From Actinopolyspora biskrensis (GTDB taxonomy: Bacteria > Actinomycetota > Actinomycetes > Mycobacteriales > Pseudonocardiaceae): 64,000 nucleotides of DNA. Below are positions 8,404 through 17,935 of the stretch, piece by piece. Positions within the stretch are counted from its first letter, which is position 1. Every line of letters starts with the position of its first letter. Made by a program: the position numbers and the translations under genes. The stretch covers positions 496,001 to 560,000 of the forward strand of contig NZ_JACBYW010000003.1 in NCBI RefSeq assembly GCF_013408175.1, written 5' to 3'. Under the pieces are notes generated by a model, which searched no databases, was not told the origin of the DNA, and was given only the letters and a program-made list of their open reading frames with translations.

Positions 8404-9627
8404 ATGAGCGCGTCATCAGACGTCCGGTTGCTCGAAGTCTTCAAGGGACAGCCCAAAGCGGTCTGGATCACGGCCTTCGCCGCCGTGATCGCCTTCATGG
8501 GCATCGGCCTGGTCGACCCGATCCTGCGTTCCATCGCGGAAGCGCTCGACGCCGGGCCCGAACAGGTGACGCTGCTGTTCTCCTCCTACCTCGGCGTCCA
8601 GGTGATCGCCATGCTGATCACGGGGGCCTTCAGCGCCCGCTTCGGGGCGAAGCGGACCGTGGTCACGGGGTTGGCGCTGATCGTGCTCGCCACGCTGGCC
8701 TGCGCCCTGGCCGGTTCGGTCGTTCAGCTCGTGGCGCTGCGTGCGGTCTGGGGGCTCGGCAACGCCCTGTTCATCGCCACGGCCCTCTCGGTGATCGTCG
8801 GCGCGGCCAGCGGTGGCCAGCAGGCCGCGATCCTGCTCTACGAGGCGGCGCTGGGCATCGGACTGTCCACGGGACCGCTGCTCGGAGCGCTGCTCGGACA
8901 CCTGTCCTGGCGCGGCCCCTTCGCCGGAACCGCGGTGCTGATGGCCGTCGCGCTCATCCTCTCCGTGGGCTTCCTGCCCTCCGACGGCGGAAAGAGCAGG
9001 GACCCGATCAAGCTGCTGGACCCGCTGCGCGCCCTGCGCCACGGAGCGCTGCTGCGCACCTCGATCGGCTCCGCGCTGTACACCGCCGCGTTCTTCACCG
9101 TGCTCGCCTGGTCCCCCTTCGTGCTCGAGTTCGGCGCCATAGCCGTCGGTCTGGTGTTCTTCGGCTGGGGAATCTGCGTGGCCGTCGCGGGCGTGACCCT
9201 GGCCCCGCGGCTGGCCAACCGGCTCGGCGAGCTCGGCGGAACGGTGCTGGCCGTGCTCATGTACGCCGCCCTGCTGGCGATCATGACCATCGACAACAAG
9301 ACCGTGCTCATCGTGGCCATCGTGGTCAGCGGACTGGCCTCGGGACTGCTCAACACGCTGTTCACCGGGAGCGCCATGAGCGTGAGCAAGGCACCCCGCC
9401 CCGTGGCCAGCGCGGGGTACAACTTCTGCCGCTGGCTGGGTGGTGCGCTGGCCGCGACGCTCGTCAGCCACATCGCGACCTGGTTCGGCTCACCGCAGGC
9501 GCCGTTCGCCGTGGGTGCCGTCGCCTGCCTGATAGCCGCCGGACTGCTCGCCGTCGGCCTCCGCTCCGGCCGAACCGATCCGCACGAGGTCCCGCAGGAA
9601 GCCGCGGTCGTGGGCGAGGAGCTCTGA
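8404..9627 (+). CDS. Major facilitator superfamily transporter (probable drug/metabolite exporter)
   Basis: The 407-residue protein is predicted to have about 12 hydrophobic helices. It has the MFS loop 2-3 motif variant GAFSARFGAKRTVVTG and an antiporter-like helix GIGLSTGPLLGALLG, which points to the 12-helix proton-antiport efflux group. The ATG at 8404 follows GAGGAG. The substrate cannot be deduced. An AT-rich promoter/operator candidate lies directly upstream. Confidence 0.88.
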   Translation: MSASSDVRLLEVFKGQPKAVWITAFAAVIAFMGIGLVDPILRSIAEALDAGPEQVTLLFSSYLGVQVIAMLITGAFSARFGAKRTVVTGLALIVLATLACALAGSVVQLVALRAVWGLGNALFIATALSVIVGAASGGQQAAILLYEAALGIGLSTGPLLGALLGHLSWRGPFAGTAVLMAVALILSVGFLPSDGGKSRDPIKLLDPLRALRHGALLRTSIGSALYTAAFFTVLAWSPFVLEFGAIAVGLVFFGWGICVAVAGVTLAPRLANRLGELGGTVLAVLMYAALLAIMTIDNKTVLIVAIVVSGLASGLLNTLFTGSAMSVSKAPRPVASAGYNFCRWLGGALAATLVSHIATWFGSPQAPFAVGAVACLIAAGLLAVGLRSGRTDPHEVPQEAAVVGEEL

Positions 9628-9841
9628 GGGGCGTACCGGACGGCCGCACCCGCGACACGCCCGGCATCGGAGCATCCCCCGAGCGGGCCCCGTCGAAGGG
9701 GGCGGAGCGAACGACCGCGCTTCGCCTCCTTCGAAGCGGCGCAGTGCCATCACTCACGGTGACCACATTCCGGTCATTCACCCACCCAAAGCAACAGATG
9801 TTCCCCGATACGAGTGAGTAATTGCCAACCACGGGTAACGA

Positions 9842-9863
9842 ATTCGCTCGCAGTTCACCTCCG
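9842..9863 (+). promoter_or_regulatory. Possible PHO box (PhoP site) upstream of phoX
   Basis: Two adjacent 11-nt units, ATTCGCTCGCA and GTTCACCTCCG, match the Streptomyces PHO-box consensus G(G/T)TCAYYYR(G/C)G at about 8 and 10 of 11 positions. They lie 28 nt upstream of TAGCCT (9891-9896), a plausible -10 box, so the unit could act at the -35 region. A further isolated unit GGTCATTCACC lies near 9775. The 306-bp gap 9628-9933 holds no gene. Confidence 0.4.
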
Positions 9864-9933
9864 AGAAGTCGCGACATCGCCTGATCCGCATAGCCTCGGT
9901 GCGTTCCCGATCGATGCTGTGGAAAGGCAGGAG

Positions 9934-12009
9934 ATGTCCACCAACCCAGCCGACCAGCGCGCGATCCCGTTGCCGCTGGCCCCCCACCACTCCGCCAGCC
10001 GATCGGCGGTCACCTGCGAATACCGCTGCGGCAACGCCTGCTCGCACGACGCACCGAACACCTCGGCCAACACGTACTTCGGCGACGTCGTCCGGCGCGC
10101 TCTCGACAGACGCGGTGTCCTGCGGGCGGGCGCGGTGCTGTCCTTCGCGGCGGGGCTGACGGCCGCCACCGGACTCCCGGCCGCGGCACGTGGGAAGAAC
10201 CCCGGTTCCACCCCCGCGCCGGCGGGCATCGACTTCGATCCGGTCCCCCCGAACACTCAGGACCGGGTGGTCGTCCCGGAGGGCTACGAACAACAGGTCG
10301 TCATCCGGTGGGGCGACCCGGTGCTGCCCGGAGCCCCCGAATTCGACTTCGAGAACCAGAGCGAGACCGCCCAGCAGGGCCAGTTCGGCTACAACAACGA
10401 CTTCGCGGGCCTGATCCCGCTGGACGGCGCGGGCGTCCACAGCCTGCTGGTGGTAAACCACGAGTACACCACCGAAACCCACATGTTCGGCGACTACGAC
10501 CCGGAGAACCCGACCGAGGAGCAGGTCCGGATCGCCTGGGCCGCGCACGGGCAGTCGGTGCTGCTGGTCAAACGTGACCCCGCCCGCGGAGGCCTCACCC
10601 CGCTTCCCGGCCGGTACAGCAGGCGCATCACGCTGAACACCGAGTTCGCCGTCCGCGGACCCGCCGCCGGAAGCGAACTGCTGCGGACCTCCGCCGACCC
10701 GGAGGGATCCCGCGTTCGCGGCACGCTCAACAACTGCGCGGGCGGCGTCACCCCGTGGGGAACGATCCTCTCCGGCGAGGAGAACTTCCACCAGTACTTC
10801 GCCCACGCCGACCGGGTGGCGGACCCGGTCGCCAAGCAGCGGATGCGGCGCTACGGAGTCAACACCGGGGCCAGCACCCGCAAGTGGGAACGGTTCGACG
10901 AGCGCTGGGACGCGAGCACGGAGCCGAACGAGACGAACCGGTTCGGCTGGATCGTCGAGATCGACCCCAACGACCCGAACTCCACACCGGTCAAGCACAC
11001 CGCGCTCGGACGCTTCAAGCACGAGGGGGCGACCGTCCGCATCGCCGAGGACGGCCGCGTGGTCGCCTACATGGGCGACGACGAGCGGTTCGAGTACATC
11101 TACAAGTTCGTCTCGAGCGGCAGGGTGAAGAAGGGCCGCAGCGCCCACGCCCGGCGGCACAACATGTCGCTGCTGGACGAGGGCACGCTCTACGTGGCCA
11201 GGTTCTCGGGCAACAGTCCCGCCGCCGAGATCGACGGCAGCGGCGAACTGCCCTCCGACGGCGAATTCGACGGCGCGGGCGAGTGGCTCCCGCTGGCCAC
11301 GGGAACCACCTCGCACGTGCCGGGTTTCACGGCCGAGGAGGTCTACGTCTTCACCAGGCTCGCGGCCGACCGGGCCGAGGCCACGAAGATGGACCGGCCG
11401 GAGGACATCGAGCCCAACCCGGTCAACGGGCGGGTGTACTGCGCCCTTACCAACAACTCCAACCGGGGCGCACCGGAGCACGCTCCCGCCGACGAGCCCA
11501 ACCCGCGCACGGGCAACAAGCACGGCCACGTGCTGGAGCTCGCCGAGAAGTCCGACGATCCCACCGCGACGAAGATGGAGTGGCGGTTGCTGCTGGTCTG
11601 CGGTGATCCGCAGCAGGGCGACACCTACTTCGGAGGGTTCGACAAGGACCAGGTCAGCCCCATCTCGTGTCCGGACAACGTGACCTTCGACCGGCACGGA
11701 AACCTGTGGATCGCCACCGACGGCAACGAGCTGGGCTCGCACGACGGCCTGTTCGCGGTGCCCGTGGGAGGTCCCTCCAGGGGGCACGTCAAGCAGTTCC
11801 TCACCGTTCCCAACGGAGCCGAGACGTGCGGACCGATCGTCACCGACGACCTCGTGACCGTCTGCGTCCAGCACCCCGGCGAGAACGGCCCCGGAGCGGA
11901 GAACCCCGGTTCGCACTGGCCGGACGGAGGCCGGACACAGCCCCGACCCTCGCTGGTGGCCGTCTGGCGCACCGACGGACACCACGTCGGGGAGATCGGC
12001 GAGCGCTGA
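9934..12009 (+). CDS. phoX: PhoX-family (DUF839) alkaline phosphatase, Tat-exported
   Basis: Secreted Ca/Fe-dependent phosphomonoesterase family. The 691-residue protein has an N-terminal segment with a Cys/His cluster (CEYRCGNACSH, 28-38) and a Tat-like signal DRRGVLRAG (R59-R60) with a hydrophobic stretch to AAARG. The DUF839 body includes PEGYEQQVVIRWGDP, NHEYTTETHMFGDY, GGVTPWGTILSGEENFHQYF, HEGATVRIAEDGRVVAYMGDD and CPDNVTFDRHGNLWIATDG. The ATG at 9934 was chosen for the AAAGGCAGGAG just before it; upstream in-frame sequence is not family-like. A possible PHO box suggests phosphate-starvation control. Confidence 0.87.
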   Translation: MSTNPADQRAIPLPLAPHHSASRSAVTCEYRCGNACSHDAPNTSANTYFGDVVRRALDRRGVLRAGAVLSFAAGLTAATGLPAAARGKNPGSTPAPAGIDFDPVPPNTQDRVVVPEGYEQQVVIRWGDPVLPGAPEFDFENQSETAQQGQFGYNNDFAGLIPLDGAGVHSLLVVNHEYTTETHMFGDYDPENPTEEQVRIAWAAHGQSVLLVKRDPARGGLTPLPGRYSRRITLNTEFAVRGPAAGSELLRTSADPEGSRVRGTLNNCAGGVTPWGTILSGEENFHQYFAHADRVADPVAKQRMRRYGVNTGASTRKWERFDERWDASTEPNETNRFGWIVEIDPNDPNSTPVKHTALGRFKHEGATVRIAEDGRVVAYMGDDERFEYIYKFVSSGRVKKGRSAHARRHNMSLLDEGTLYVARFSGNSPAAEIDGSGELPSDGEFDGAGEWLPLATGTTSHVPGFTAEEVYVFTRLAADRAEATKMDRPEDIEPNPVNGRVYCALTNNSNRGAPEHAPADEPNPRTGNKHGHVLELAEKSDDPTATKMEWRLLLVCGDPQQGDTYFGGFDKDQVSPISCPDNVTFDRHGNLWIATDGNELGSHDGLFAVPVGGPSRGHVKQFLTVPNGAETCGPIVTDDLVTVCVQHPGENGPGAENPGSHWPDGGRTQPRPSLVAVWRTDGHHVGEIGER

Positions 12010-12133
12010 CGTCGGCACGACCGGCCGCGGGGCCGCGCACCCGGGCCTCGCGGCCGGTCCGGACACCGCCGGAACACCGCACGCCACTGCCGGGGGACGC
12101 GGCGGTGCCGTTGGGGAGAGCGCTACTGTATCG

Positions 12134-12823
12134 ATGATGACTTCACGACCGACAGCACTGGTCACGGGCGCTTCACGCGGAGTCGGGGCGGCCGTGGCCC
12201 GCTCGTTGTCCGACACGCACGACGTACTGCTCGGCGGGCGGGACGAACAGGCGCTGCACAAGATGGCGCAGGACATCCCCGGATCCCAGCCGTGGCCGGC
12301 CGAACTCACCGACTACGACGGCATCGCCGAAGCGGCCGCGGGCATCGACCACCTCGACGTGCTGGTGCACAGCGCGGGGATGGTCGAGATCGGCTCCGTT
12401 TCCGAAACGGGTGTGGACTCGTGGCGGCGCACCTTCGAGCTGAACCTCTTCGCGGTCACCGAGTTGACCCGGACCCTGCTTCCCGCGCTGCGCGCCGCCT
12501 CCGGGCACGTCGTGCTGGTCAACTCGGGCGCGGGGCTGGCCGCGAAGCCGAACTGGGGCTCCTACGCGGCCAGCAAGTTCGCCCTGCGGGCCTACGCCGA
12601 CGTGCTGCGCGGTGAGGAGTCCGCCAACGGACTCCGGGTCACCTCCGTCTTCCCCGGACGCGTGGCCACCGACATGCAGCGCGAGGTACGGGAGTCCGAG
12701 GGCGGCTCCTTCGAACCGGAGCGCTACCTGCGGCCGGAGTCGGTGGCCGACTCCGTCGTCTCCACGGTCCGTGCCGGTTCGGACGCCCACATGACGGAGA
12801 TCGTGCTGCGTCCGAACGACTGA
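12134..12823 (+). CDS. Short-chain dehydrogenase/reductase (SDR)
   Basis: Classical NAD(P)-dependent SDR of 229 residues: cofactor motif TGASRGVGAAVA (about 12-23), HSAGMVE as the NNAG-equivalent, catalytic Ser in LVNSGAGLA and YAASKFALRAYA with the Tyr-x3-Lys pair, then FPGRVATDM. The second codon is also ATG. No strong Shine-Dalgarno is seen (GGGAG about 13 nt upstream), so translation may start from a short leader. The substrate is unknown. Confidence 0.88.
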   Translation: MMTSRPTALVTGASRGVGAAVARSLSDTHDVLLGGRDEQALHKMAQDIPGSQPWPAELTDYDGIAEAAAGIDHLDVLVHSAGMVEIGSVSETGVDSWRRTFELNLFAVTELTRTLLPALRAASGHVVLVNSGAGLAAKPNWGSYAASKFALRAYADVLRGEESANGLRVTSVFPGRVATDMQREVRESEGGSFEPERYLRPESVADSVVSTVRAGSDAHMTEIVLRPND

Positions 12824-13049
12824 TAACTCACAGCGGAACTCTGCTGAGCTGGCCGGGTAGCCGTCACGCGAGTCGGCGCCTCGCTGCGTTGCAGGGCATC
12901 CCGAGTAGCGGCCTACACCACGTGCCCTGCCGCCTCGCAACGCATCCGAACCACGCACCGGGGGCCGTGCTCGACGTGGGCCGAAGCACCCGCGCCGGAC
13001 GAAGCCCTTCGCCGGAAGTTCCGCAGGCGGGCCCGCGGATCGGTTTGCT

Positions 13050-13137
13050 CGGCGGTGCCGGTTGATCGGGTGGTGACAAGCGGCTGCGTCGCTTGACCGA
13101 CTACCGGCCCAACCGAGCGAGCGCTCGCCCGAATCCG
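13050..13137 (-). repeat. Dispersed intergenic repeat, family 1, copy A
   Basis: Read on the minus strand this 88-nt element matches copies at 17840 and 19607: TTCGGGCGAGC..CGCTCGG, then a hairpin-forming CAAGCG(n)CGCTTG unit and CAACCGGCACCGCCG. It lies in the 354-bp gap between the SDR and the amidohydrolase, which otherwise shows no gene. No coding potential. Confidence 0.65.
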
Positions 13138-13177
13138 TGCGGACACCGACGGAGAGCCCCTCGCGCGGAAACCTCCG

Positions 13178-14509
13178 TCAGCCTTCGATCCGTTTGGCGG
13201 CCGATCGCGCGGCCTCCTGCACCTCGGCCCGTTCGACGCCGGTGGGTTCCCCGTTCCGCAGCACCGACTCACCGGCCACCCACACGTCGCGGACGCACTC
13301 CGCGCCGGCCGCCCAGACGAGATTGGACAGAATCCGCTCGTCCGTGGTGTCCACACCGCACACGAAGGCCGGGTTGTCCGTGTCCACGTGCACCACATCG
13401 GCCCAGCGCCCGCTCTCCAGCGCGCCGATGTCGTCCCGGTGCAGAGCTCGGGCTCCACCGCGCGTCGCGGCCAGCAGTGCGGCAGCCGAACCGAGCGCGG
13501 TGGCGTCCCCCGTGCTCAGCCTGGCGAACATCCCCGCGAGCTGGATCTCCTCCCACAGGTCGAGGTCGTCGTTGCTGGACGGCCCGTCGGTACCGAGCCC
13601 CACCGGAACGCCCGCTTCGAGCAGTTCGGTGAGCCTCGCCGTCCCGGAGGCCAGCTTCGCGTTGGAACCGGGGCAGTGCGCCACTCCGGCACCGCTCTCG
13701 GCCAGGACGCGGATGTCCTCCTCGTCCAGGTGCACTCCGTGCGCGGCCAGCACCCTTCCGTCCAGCACCCCCAGTTCGGCCAGCAACTTCGGGACGGACC
13801 CGTAGGAGCGGCGTTGTTCGGTGTCCTCGTCGGCCGTCTCGGCGACGTGGGTGTGCACGAGAGCGCCGCGTTCACGAGCCTGCTCCCCGATGACGCGCAG
13901 GGCCTCCGGAGGAAGGGTGTAGGCGGAATGGGGGCCGTAGGCCAGTTCTATCCGCTCCCCCGGACCGAAGCGCAGTCCGTCCGTGTCGATCCAACGGCTG
14001 ATGTCCTCGACCATTCGCCGCCAACCGCCGAGCTCGCCCAGGTCGGGCGTCGCGATCACCGCCGGAGCTATCACGGCGCGCGAACCGACTTCGAGCACCG
14101 CCTCGGCGACCGACTCGCCGGAGAAGTACATCTCGCTGCTCGTGGTGACCCCCGACCGCAACATCTCCAGACTCCCGAGCCTCATCCCGGCCCGAATGTC
14201 CTCCGGGCCGAGCTTCGACTCCGCGGGCCAAACCACTTCGCGGAGCCACCTGAGCAACGGCATGTCCCCGCCCATCCCCCGCAGCAGTGTCATGGGGCTG
14301 TGCGCGTGGGCGTTCACCAGACCGGGCAGCAACATGCCCGCGCAGTCCAGCACCGCTGTGCCCGGGTCGATTTCGGGGGCCTGTTCCCGCGGACCGCAGT
14401 GGGAGATCCTGCCCTGCTCGTCGATGTCCACGACGGCGTCTCGCAGCACCGAACACCGCGGATCGCAGGGAAGCACCAGAGGGGCACGCAGACGTCGAGC
14501 GATCGGCAT
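13178..14509 (-). CDS. Amidohydrolase / Zn-dependent deaminase (MtaD/TrzN-like)
   Basis: The 443-residue protein belongs to the metallo-dependent hydrolases acting on purine or pyrimidine nucleoside-like substrates, such as S-adenosylhomocysteine/methylthioadenosine or 8-oxoguanine deaminases. Visible ligands: LVNAHAHSPMTLLRG (HxH), HTHVAET, AAHGVHLDEED and VGLGTDGPSSNDDLDL. The N-terminal beta domain includes VVDIDEQGRISHCG. The ATG at 14509 was chosen because family homology begins here; the frame is open further upstream, where a small membrane protein is encoded in another frame. The exact substrate is unresolved. Confidence 0.86.
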   Translation of the reverse strand: MPIARRLRAPLVLPCDPRCSVLRDAVVDIDEQGRISHCGPREQAPEIDPGTAVLDCAGMLLPGLVNAHAHSPMTLLRGMGGDMPLLRWLREVVWPAESKLGPEDIRAGMRLGSLEMLRSGVTTSSEMYFSGESVAEAVLEVGSRAVIAPAVIATPDLGELGGWRRMVEDISRWIDTDGLRFGPGERIELAYGPHSAYTLPPEALRVIGEQARERGALVHTHVAETADEDTEQRRSYGSVPKLLAELGVLDGRVLAAHGVHLDEEDIRVLAESGAGVAHCPGSNAKLASGTARLTELLEAGVPVGLGTDGPSSNDDLDLWEEIQLAGMFARLSTGDATALGSAAALLAATRGGARALHRDDIGALESGRWADVVHVDTDNPAFVCGVDTTDERILSNLVWAAGAECVRDVWVAGESVLRNGEPTGVERAEVQEAARSAAKRIEG

Positions 14510-14526
14510 ATCCACATTCTCACCGA

Positions 14527-14739
14527 TCAGGGCCCGATCGAGTTCACCACCTGGAACATAACCAACCCCGCGGTGATCATGCCGACGACGAGCAGCGCAC
14601 AAACGACGTTGTCCCAGCCGAACCACGAATACGGACGCACACCACGCGAACCCCGGATCGGCACGGCCCCGGACCGCAAGAGCCGTTCCCGAACCACGGC
14701 GCTCGGCAGCGGCGAACCAATCGGCAGCTGTTGTGTCAT
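14527..14739 (-). CDS. Small single-pass membrane protein
   Basis: The 70-residue product starts MTQQLPIGSPLPSAVVRERL and ends with one strong hydrophobic helix, WDNVVCALLVVGMITAGLVMF. It stops 17 nt before the amidohydrolase ATG on the same strand, so it is probably the first gene of a two-gene unit. The family is unknown. The clean hydrophobic helix supports coding. Confidence 0.6.
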   Translation of the reverse strand: MTQQLPIGSPLPSAVVRERLLRSGAVPIRGSRGVRPYSWFGWDNVVCALLVVGMITAGLVMFQVVNSIGP

Positions 14740-14923
14740 GGGCCCAGCATGCGGCCGGTGGAGCTCCGCACACCTCGGCTCTTCGGCCGGGCGAACTCCT
14801 ACTATCGGTCAGAACACGCGGCGGGGAACTCGGCTCATCGGCCGAGCCGTCACCCCCCGCCCGAACGCTCCCGGAACTCCCCGTGCCGCCCCCGCGCCGA
14901 ACCGGCCCGGTCCGGCAACGGCC

Positions 14924-15586
14924 TCAATCGGCCATCAAACCGGTCCGCCACGCCCAGGCAGCGGTCTCGACGCGATTGCGCGCACCGATCTTTCCCTGCA
15001 CCGCGGCCAAATGGGACTTCACCGTGGACAGCGACATGTACAACCGACCGCTCACCTCGGTGTTGGTCAGTCCGCTTGCGACTTCGCGAACCACGTCCCG
15101 TTCCCGCTCGGTGAGTTCGTCGCTCGGCCGGTCCGACTCGCGCGCTCCTCCGGAAGGGGCTCCTCCGTTGAAGTGCCTGAGCAACCGGACGGTGATCTGG
15201 GGCGAGACCATCGCGTCCCCGCGCTCCGCCGCGTGAACGGCCTCGACCAGCAGCGCGGGGCCCGCGTCCTTGAGCAGGAAACCACTGGCCCCGTTGGCGA
15301 GCGCGGTGGCGACGTACTCGTCGAGGTCGAAGGTCGTGACGACGACGACCCGCACCGGGTCGCTCACCCCGGACCCGGCCAACCGGCGGGTGGCCTCCAA
15401 CCCGTCGGTCCCGGGCATCCGGATGTCCATCAGACAAACGTCCGGACGCAGCTCCCGCGCGAGCCGCAGGGCGTCGTCCCCGTTGCCGACGTCGCCGACG
15501 ACCTCGATGTCCTCCTCGCCGTCCAGGATCATCCGGAAACCGGCGCGCACCATTTCCTGATCATCGGCTATCAGGACCCGGATCAT
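14924..15586 (-). CDS. NarL/FixJ-family response regulator
   Basis: The 220-residue regulator has a receiver domain (1-120) with the acidic pocket ADDQ, phospho-acceptor Asp54 in [12 protein letters not shown], and [11 protein letters not shown] and FLLKDAG near the C-end. A LuxR-type HTH follows at about 150-215 ([15 protein letters not shown], then [11 protein letters not shown]). Its ATG overlaps the stop of the kinase gene by ATGA (15583-15586), so the pair is translationally coupled. Confidence 0.94.
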   Translation of the reverse strand: MIRVLIADDQEMVRAGFRMILDGEEDIEVVGDVGNGDDALRLARELRPDVCLMDIRMPGTDGLEATRRLAGSGVSDPVRVVVVTTFDLDEYVATALANGASGFLLKDAGPALLVEAVHAAERGDAMVSPQITVRLLRHFNGGAPSGGARESDRPSDELTERERDVVREVASGLTNTEVSGRLYMSLSTVKSHLAAVQGKIGARNRVETAAWAWRTGLMAD

Positions 15587-17388
15587 GGCCGTCCTCTCCC
15601 CGCTTCCGACTCGGTCAGCGGCAGCCGGGCCTCGACCTGCCAACCGCTCCGCGGAGCGGGCCCCGCGGCCAACGTGCCGCCGAGCAGCTCGATTCGTTCC
15701 CGCATACCAACGAGACCGTATCCCCCGGAGCCTCCGGCCGGACTCCCACCACCGGGCGAACCGTCGTCCTCCACCCGGACAAGCAGCTCCCGGGCGACGG
15801 TGCGCACGGTGACGTCGACCACCGACACGTCGCGGCCGTGCTTCTCGGAGTTCGTGACGGCCTCCTGCACCAGCCGCAGAGCCGAGCGCGCCACTTCCTG
15901 CGGGACCTCGGTCGCCAGCTCCACCTCGAGTCGCGTCCCGACCCCCGTGCCGGCCGCGCCGTCGCGCTCGACCAGCTCGCGCAGGTCCGCTCGCAGGTCC
16001 GTGCTCGGGTGCCCGCCGATCCCCCCGGAAGCCGACGACTCGGCATCGCGCATGCTGCCCACCAACCGCCGCATCGCGGTGAGCGCCTCGGTACCGCTGG
16101 CCGAGATCCGTTCCAGCGACTCGCGCGCCGCCTGCGGGTTCCGCTCCGCGACCGTGAACCCGGCCTGGGCCTGCACCACGATTCCGGTGACGTGGTGCGC
16201 GACCACGTCGTGCAGTTCGCGGGCCAGCGCCATCCGTTCGGCGTGCTGCGCGTCGGCCACGGCAGCGCTCACGCCCCGGGACCGCTCCTCGTCGCGGGCG
16301 CGGAAGTACATCCCCGTGCTCACCGACAGCACCAGCAGCACACCCCCCATGAACAGCGGGTTGAGAATCGCCTGGGACGCGTTGCCGTACAGCTCCCGCG
16401 GCATGAGAACCACGCCCGCGACGGCCGCCGAAACCAGTGCCGCCGTGGCGACGGCCGCCTCCCGCGCCGGGCGGAGACGCACCGCGAAGGCGACCAGCAG
16501 CATCCCGGAGGCTATGACGGGCAGGGGAAGGGCACCGAGGAAGTAGGTGTTGCCCTCGATCCCGAAGAGCAGGGTCAACCCGACGGTGAGGAACAGGTTC
16601 ACGGCGCCGAACAGGGCCGCCTGCAACGGTCGCATCGGGGCGAACACGGCCAGTACGGCCATGATCAGACTGCTCGTGAACAGGATCACCCTGCCGAGCG
16701 GCACCACGCCGAACTCGCTGGAGAACAGCTGGAAGAACAGCAGCACGGACAGCACGGCGATTATCGGCCAGTGCTTGCGCAGCAGAACCGCCGTCGGGTG
16801 CTGCGTGGCCGGTCGGTGCCGACCGCCGCGCAGGTAGAGGCCCGTTCCCACCGCGAGCACCAGCTGCAGGAACCCGACCTCGACCACGCGGACCAACGAG
16901 ATGCCGGAGGGCTCTCCGGCGGGCGAACGCGCGAAAACGGCGAGCAGGCACGCTGCGACCAGGGACGCGGTCACCGGGACGGCCTTGACCCTGGACAGTT
17001 CCCGGAAGGAGTGGAGCACGAGCAACATCCCCGCGAAGTTCTCGGCGAACGAGACGTGTCGCAGCACGCCCGGCCCCGGTTCGACCCCCGCGAACCTGGT
17101 CAGCGCGGTGGCCAGCACCAGGAAGCTCGCACCGAGCAGTCCGCAGACCACGGGACGGCGGGGAGCGACCAGTGCGAGCAGCACCAGCACCGCGGAAACG
17201 ACGAGCCCGGGCCAAGCCGCCCCGCCCCGCTCGACGACGAGCAGCACCTCCCCGCACCAGGTGATCGACAACAGCGCGGCGAAGATCCACTGGCTTCGGA
17301 CGACGGCCGCGAAACGACGCGCGTGCTCCGGAAGGCGCTCCCGCCGAGCGCGCGGGCCCACGATGTCGAAATCCGTCTGGTAGCGCAC
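15583..17388 (-). CDS. NarL-type sensor histidine kinase with multi-pass membrane domain
   Basis: The 601-residue protein has about ten hydrophobic segments in residues 30-365. A HisKA_3 dimerisation box ALARELHDVVAHHVTG carries phospho-acceptor His393. An HATPase domain follows with LVQEAVTNSEKHG (N box) and GYGLVGMRERIELLGG (G box). It is paired with the regulator downstream. The signal is unknown; the large membrane part without a clear extracellular domain suggests membrane sensing. The GTG start at 17388 has no strong ribosome site. Confidence 0.92.
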   Translation of the reverse strand: MRYQTDFDIVGPRARRERLPEHARRFAAVVRSQWIFAALLSITWCGEVLLVVERGGAAWPGLVVSAVLVLLALVAPRRPVVCGLLGASFLVLATALTRFAGVEPGPGVLRHVSFAENFAGMLLVLHSFRELSRVKAVPVTASLVAACLLAVFARSPAGEPSGISLVRVVEVGFLQLVLAVGTGLYLRGGRHRPATQHPTAVLLRKHWPIIAVLSVLLFFQLFSSEFGVVPLGRVILFTSSLIMAVLAVFAPMRPLQAALFGAVNLFLTVGLTLLFGIEGNTYFLGALPLPVIASGMLLVAFAVRLRPAREAAVATAALVSAAVAGVVLMPRELYGNASQAILNPLFMGGVLLVLSVSTGMYFRARDEERSRGVSAAVADAQHAERMALARELHDVVAHHVTGIVVQAQAGFTVAERNPQAARESLERISASGTEALTAMRRLVGSMRDAESSASGGIGGHPSTDLRADLRELVERDGAAGTGVGTRLEVELATEVPQEVARSALRLVQEAVTNSEKHGRDVSVVDVTVRTVARELLVRVEDDGSPGGGSPAGGSGGYGLVGMRERIELLGGTLAAGPAPRSGWQVEARLPLTESEAGRGRP

Positions 17389-17716
17389 TGCACGAACCCT
17401 AGACGAACCCCGGTGGCGCTCCGCCGGGCGCGTCCCCGCACCGCACGAACCCGATCACCCCGGGGCGACGGCGGCGGAACACCGCCCGAGCAGCCGGAAC
17501 CGCCGCGGATTCACCCGCGCGGACCGCGCCGACGAACTCGGAAAAGCCACTGTTGTCCGATCGGTCACCAGTGACAACCACATGGCCGATGCAACACACG
17601 CCTCCGGAGAGCCAAGCTCTGTGTGGCAGCTCAGGAGAAACGACCGAGACTCCACGCGGAAAGCTCGTACAGCCCCCGACCCGCGCACCGTCCACGCACT
17701 CCGAAAGAAGGCCCCC

Positions 17717-17830
17717 GTGCTGACAACCGTACTGACCGTTCTGGGAACGGCCCTGGCTTTAACGGTACTGGTGCTGATGGCGCTCAGCTCAGTCCTGCCC
17801 GATCTCTGGGAGGGGTTCCAGAGCCGCTGA
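17717..17830 (+). CDS. Very small membrane protein (37 aa, or 82 aa from an upstream ATG)
   Basis: GAAAGAAGG at 17703-17711 lies 5 nt before a GTG at 17717, giving a 37-residue peptide that is nearly all one membrane helix (LTTVLTVLGTALALTVLVLM) ending WEGFQSR. The same frame is open from an ATG at 17582, which would add 45 polar residues but has a poorer ribosome site. Function unknown. The gene stands alone, divergent from the kinase, with repeat copy B just after it. Confidence 0.5.
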   Translation: MLTTVLTVLGTALALTVLVLMALSSVLPDLWEGFQSR

Positions 17831-17839
17831 GCGCCCGCT

Positions 17840-17902
17840 CGGTTCGGGCGAGTGCTCGCTCGGCCGAGTCGGTCGTCGTACAAGCGGCGAAGCCACTTTC
17901 CA
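17840..17902 (+). repeat. Dispersed intergenic repeat, family 1, copy B
   Basis: Matches copies A and C through CGGTTCGGGCGAGTGCTCGC and the CAAGCGGCGAAGCCACTT hairpin unit. It is shorter than the others on the right side. It lies between the small membrane gene and trmB. Confidence 0.6.
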
Positions 17903-17935
17903 CAGCCTTCGGAGCGATCAGACGTCGAAACGGCG

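Noticed and set aside
13388-16546. 1052-codon open frame on the plus strand
   Set aside because: It lies opposite the amidohydrolase, response regulator and kinase genes, and its translation has the composition of an antisense shadow.
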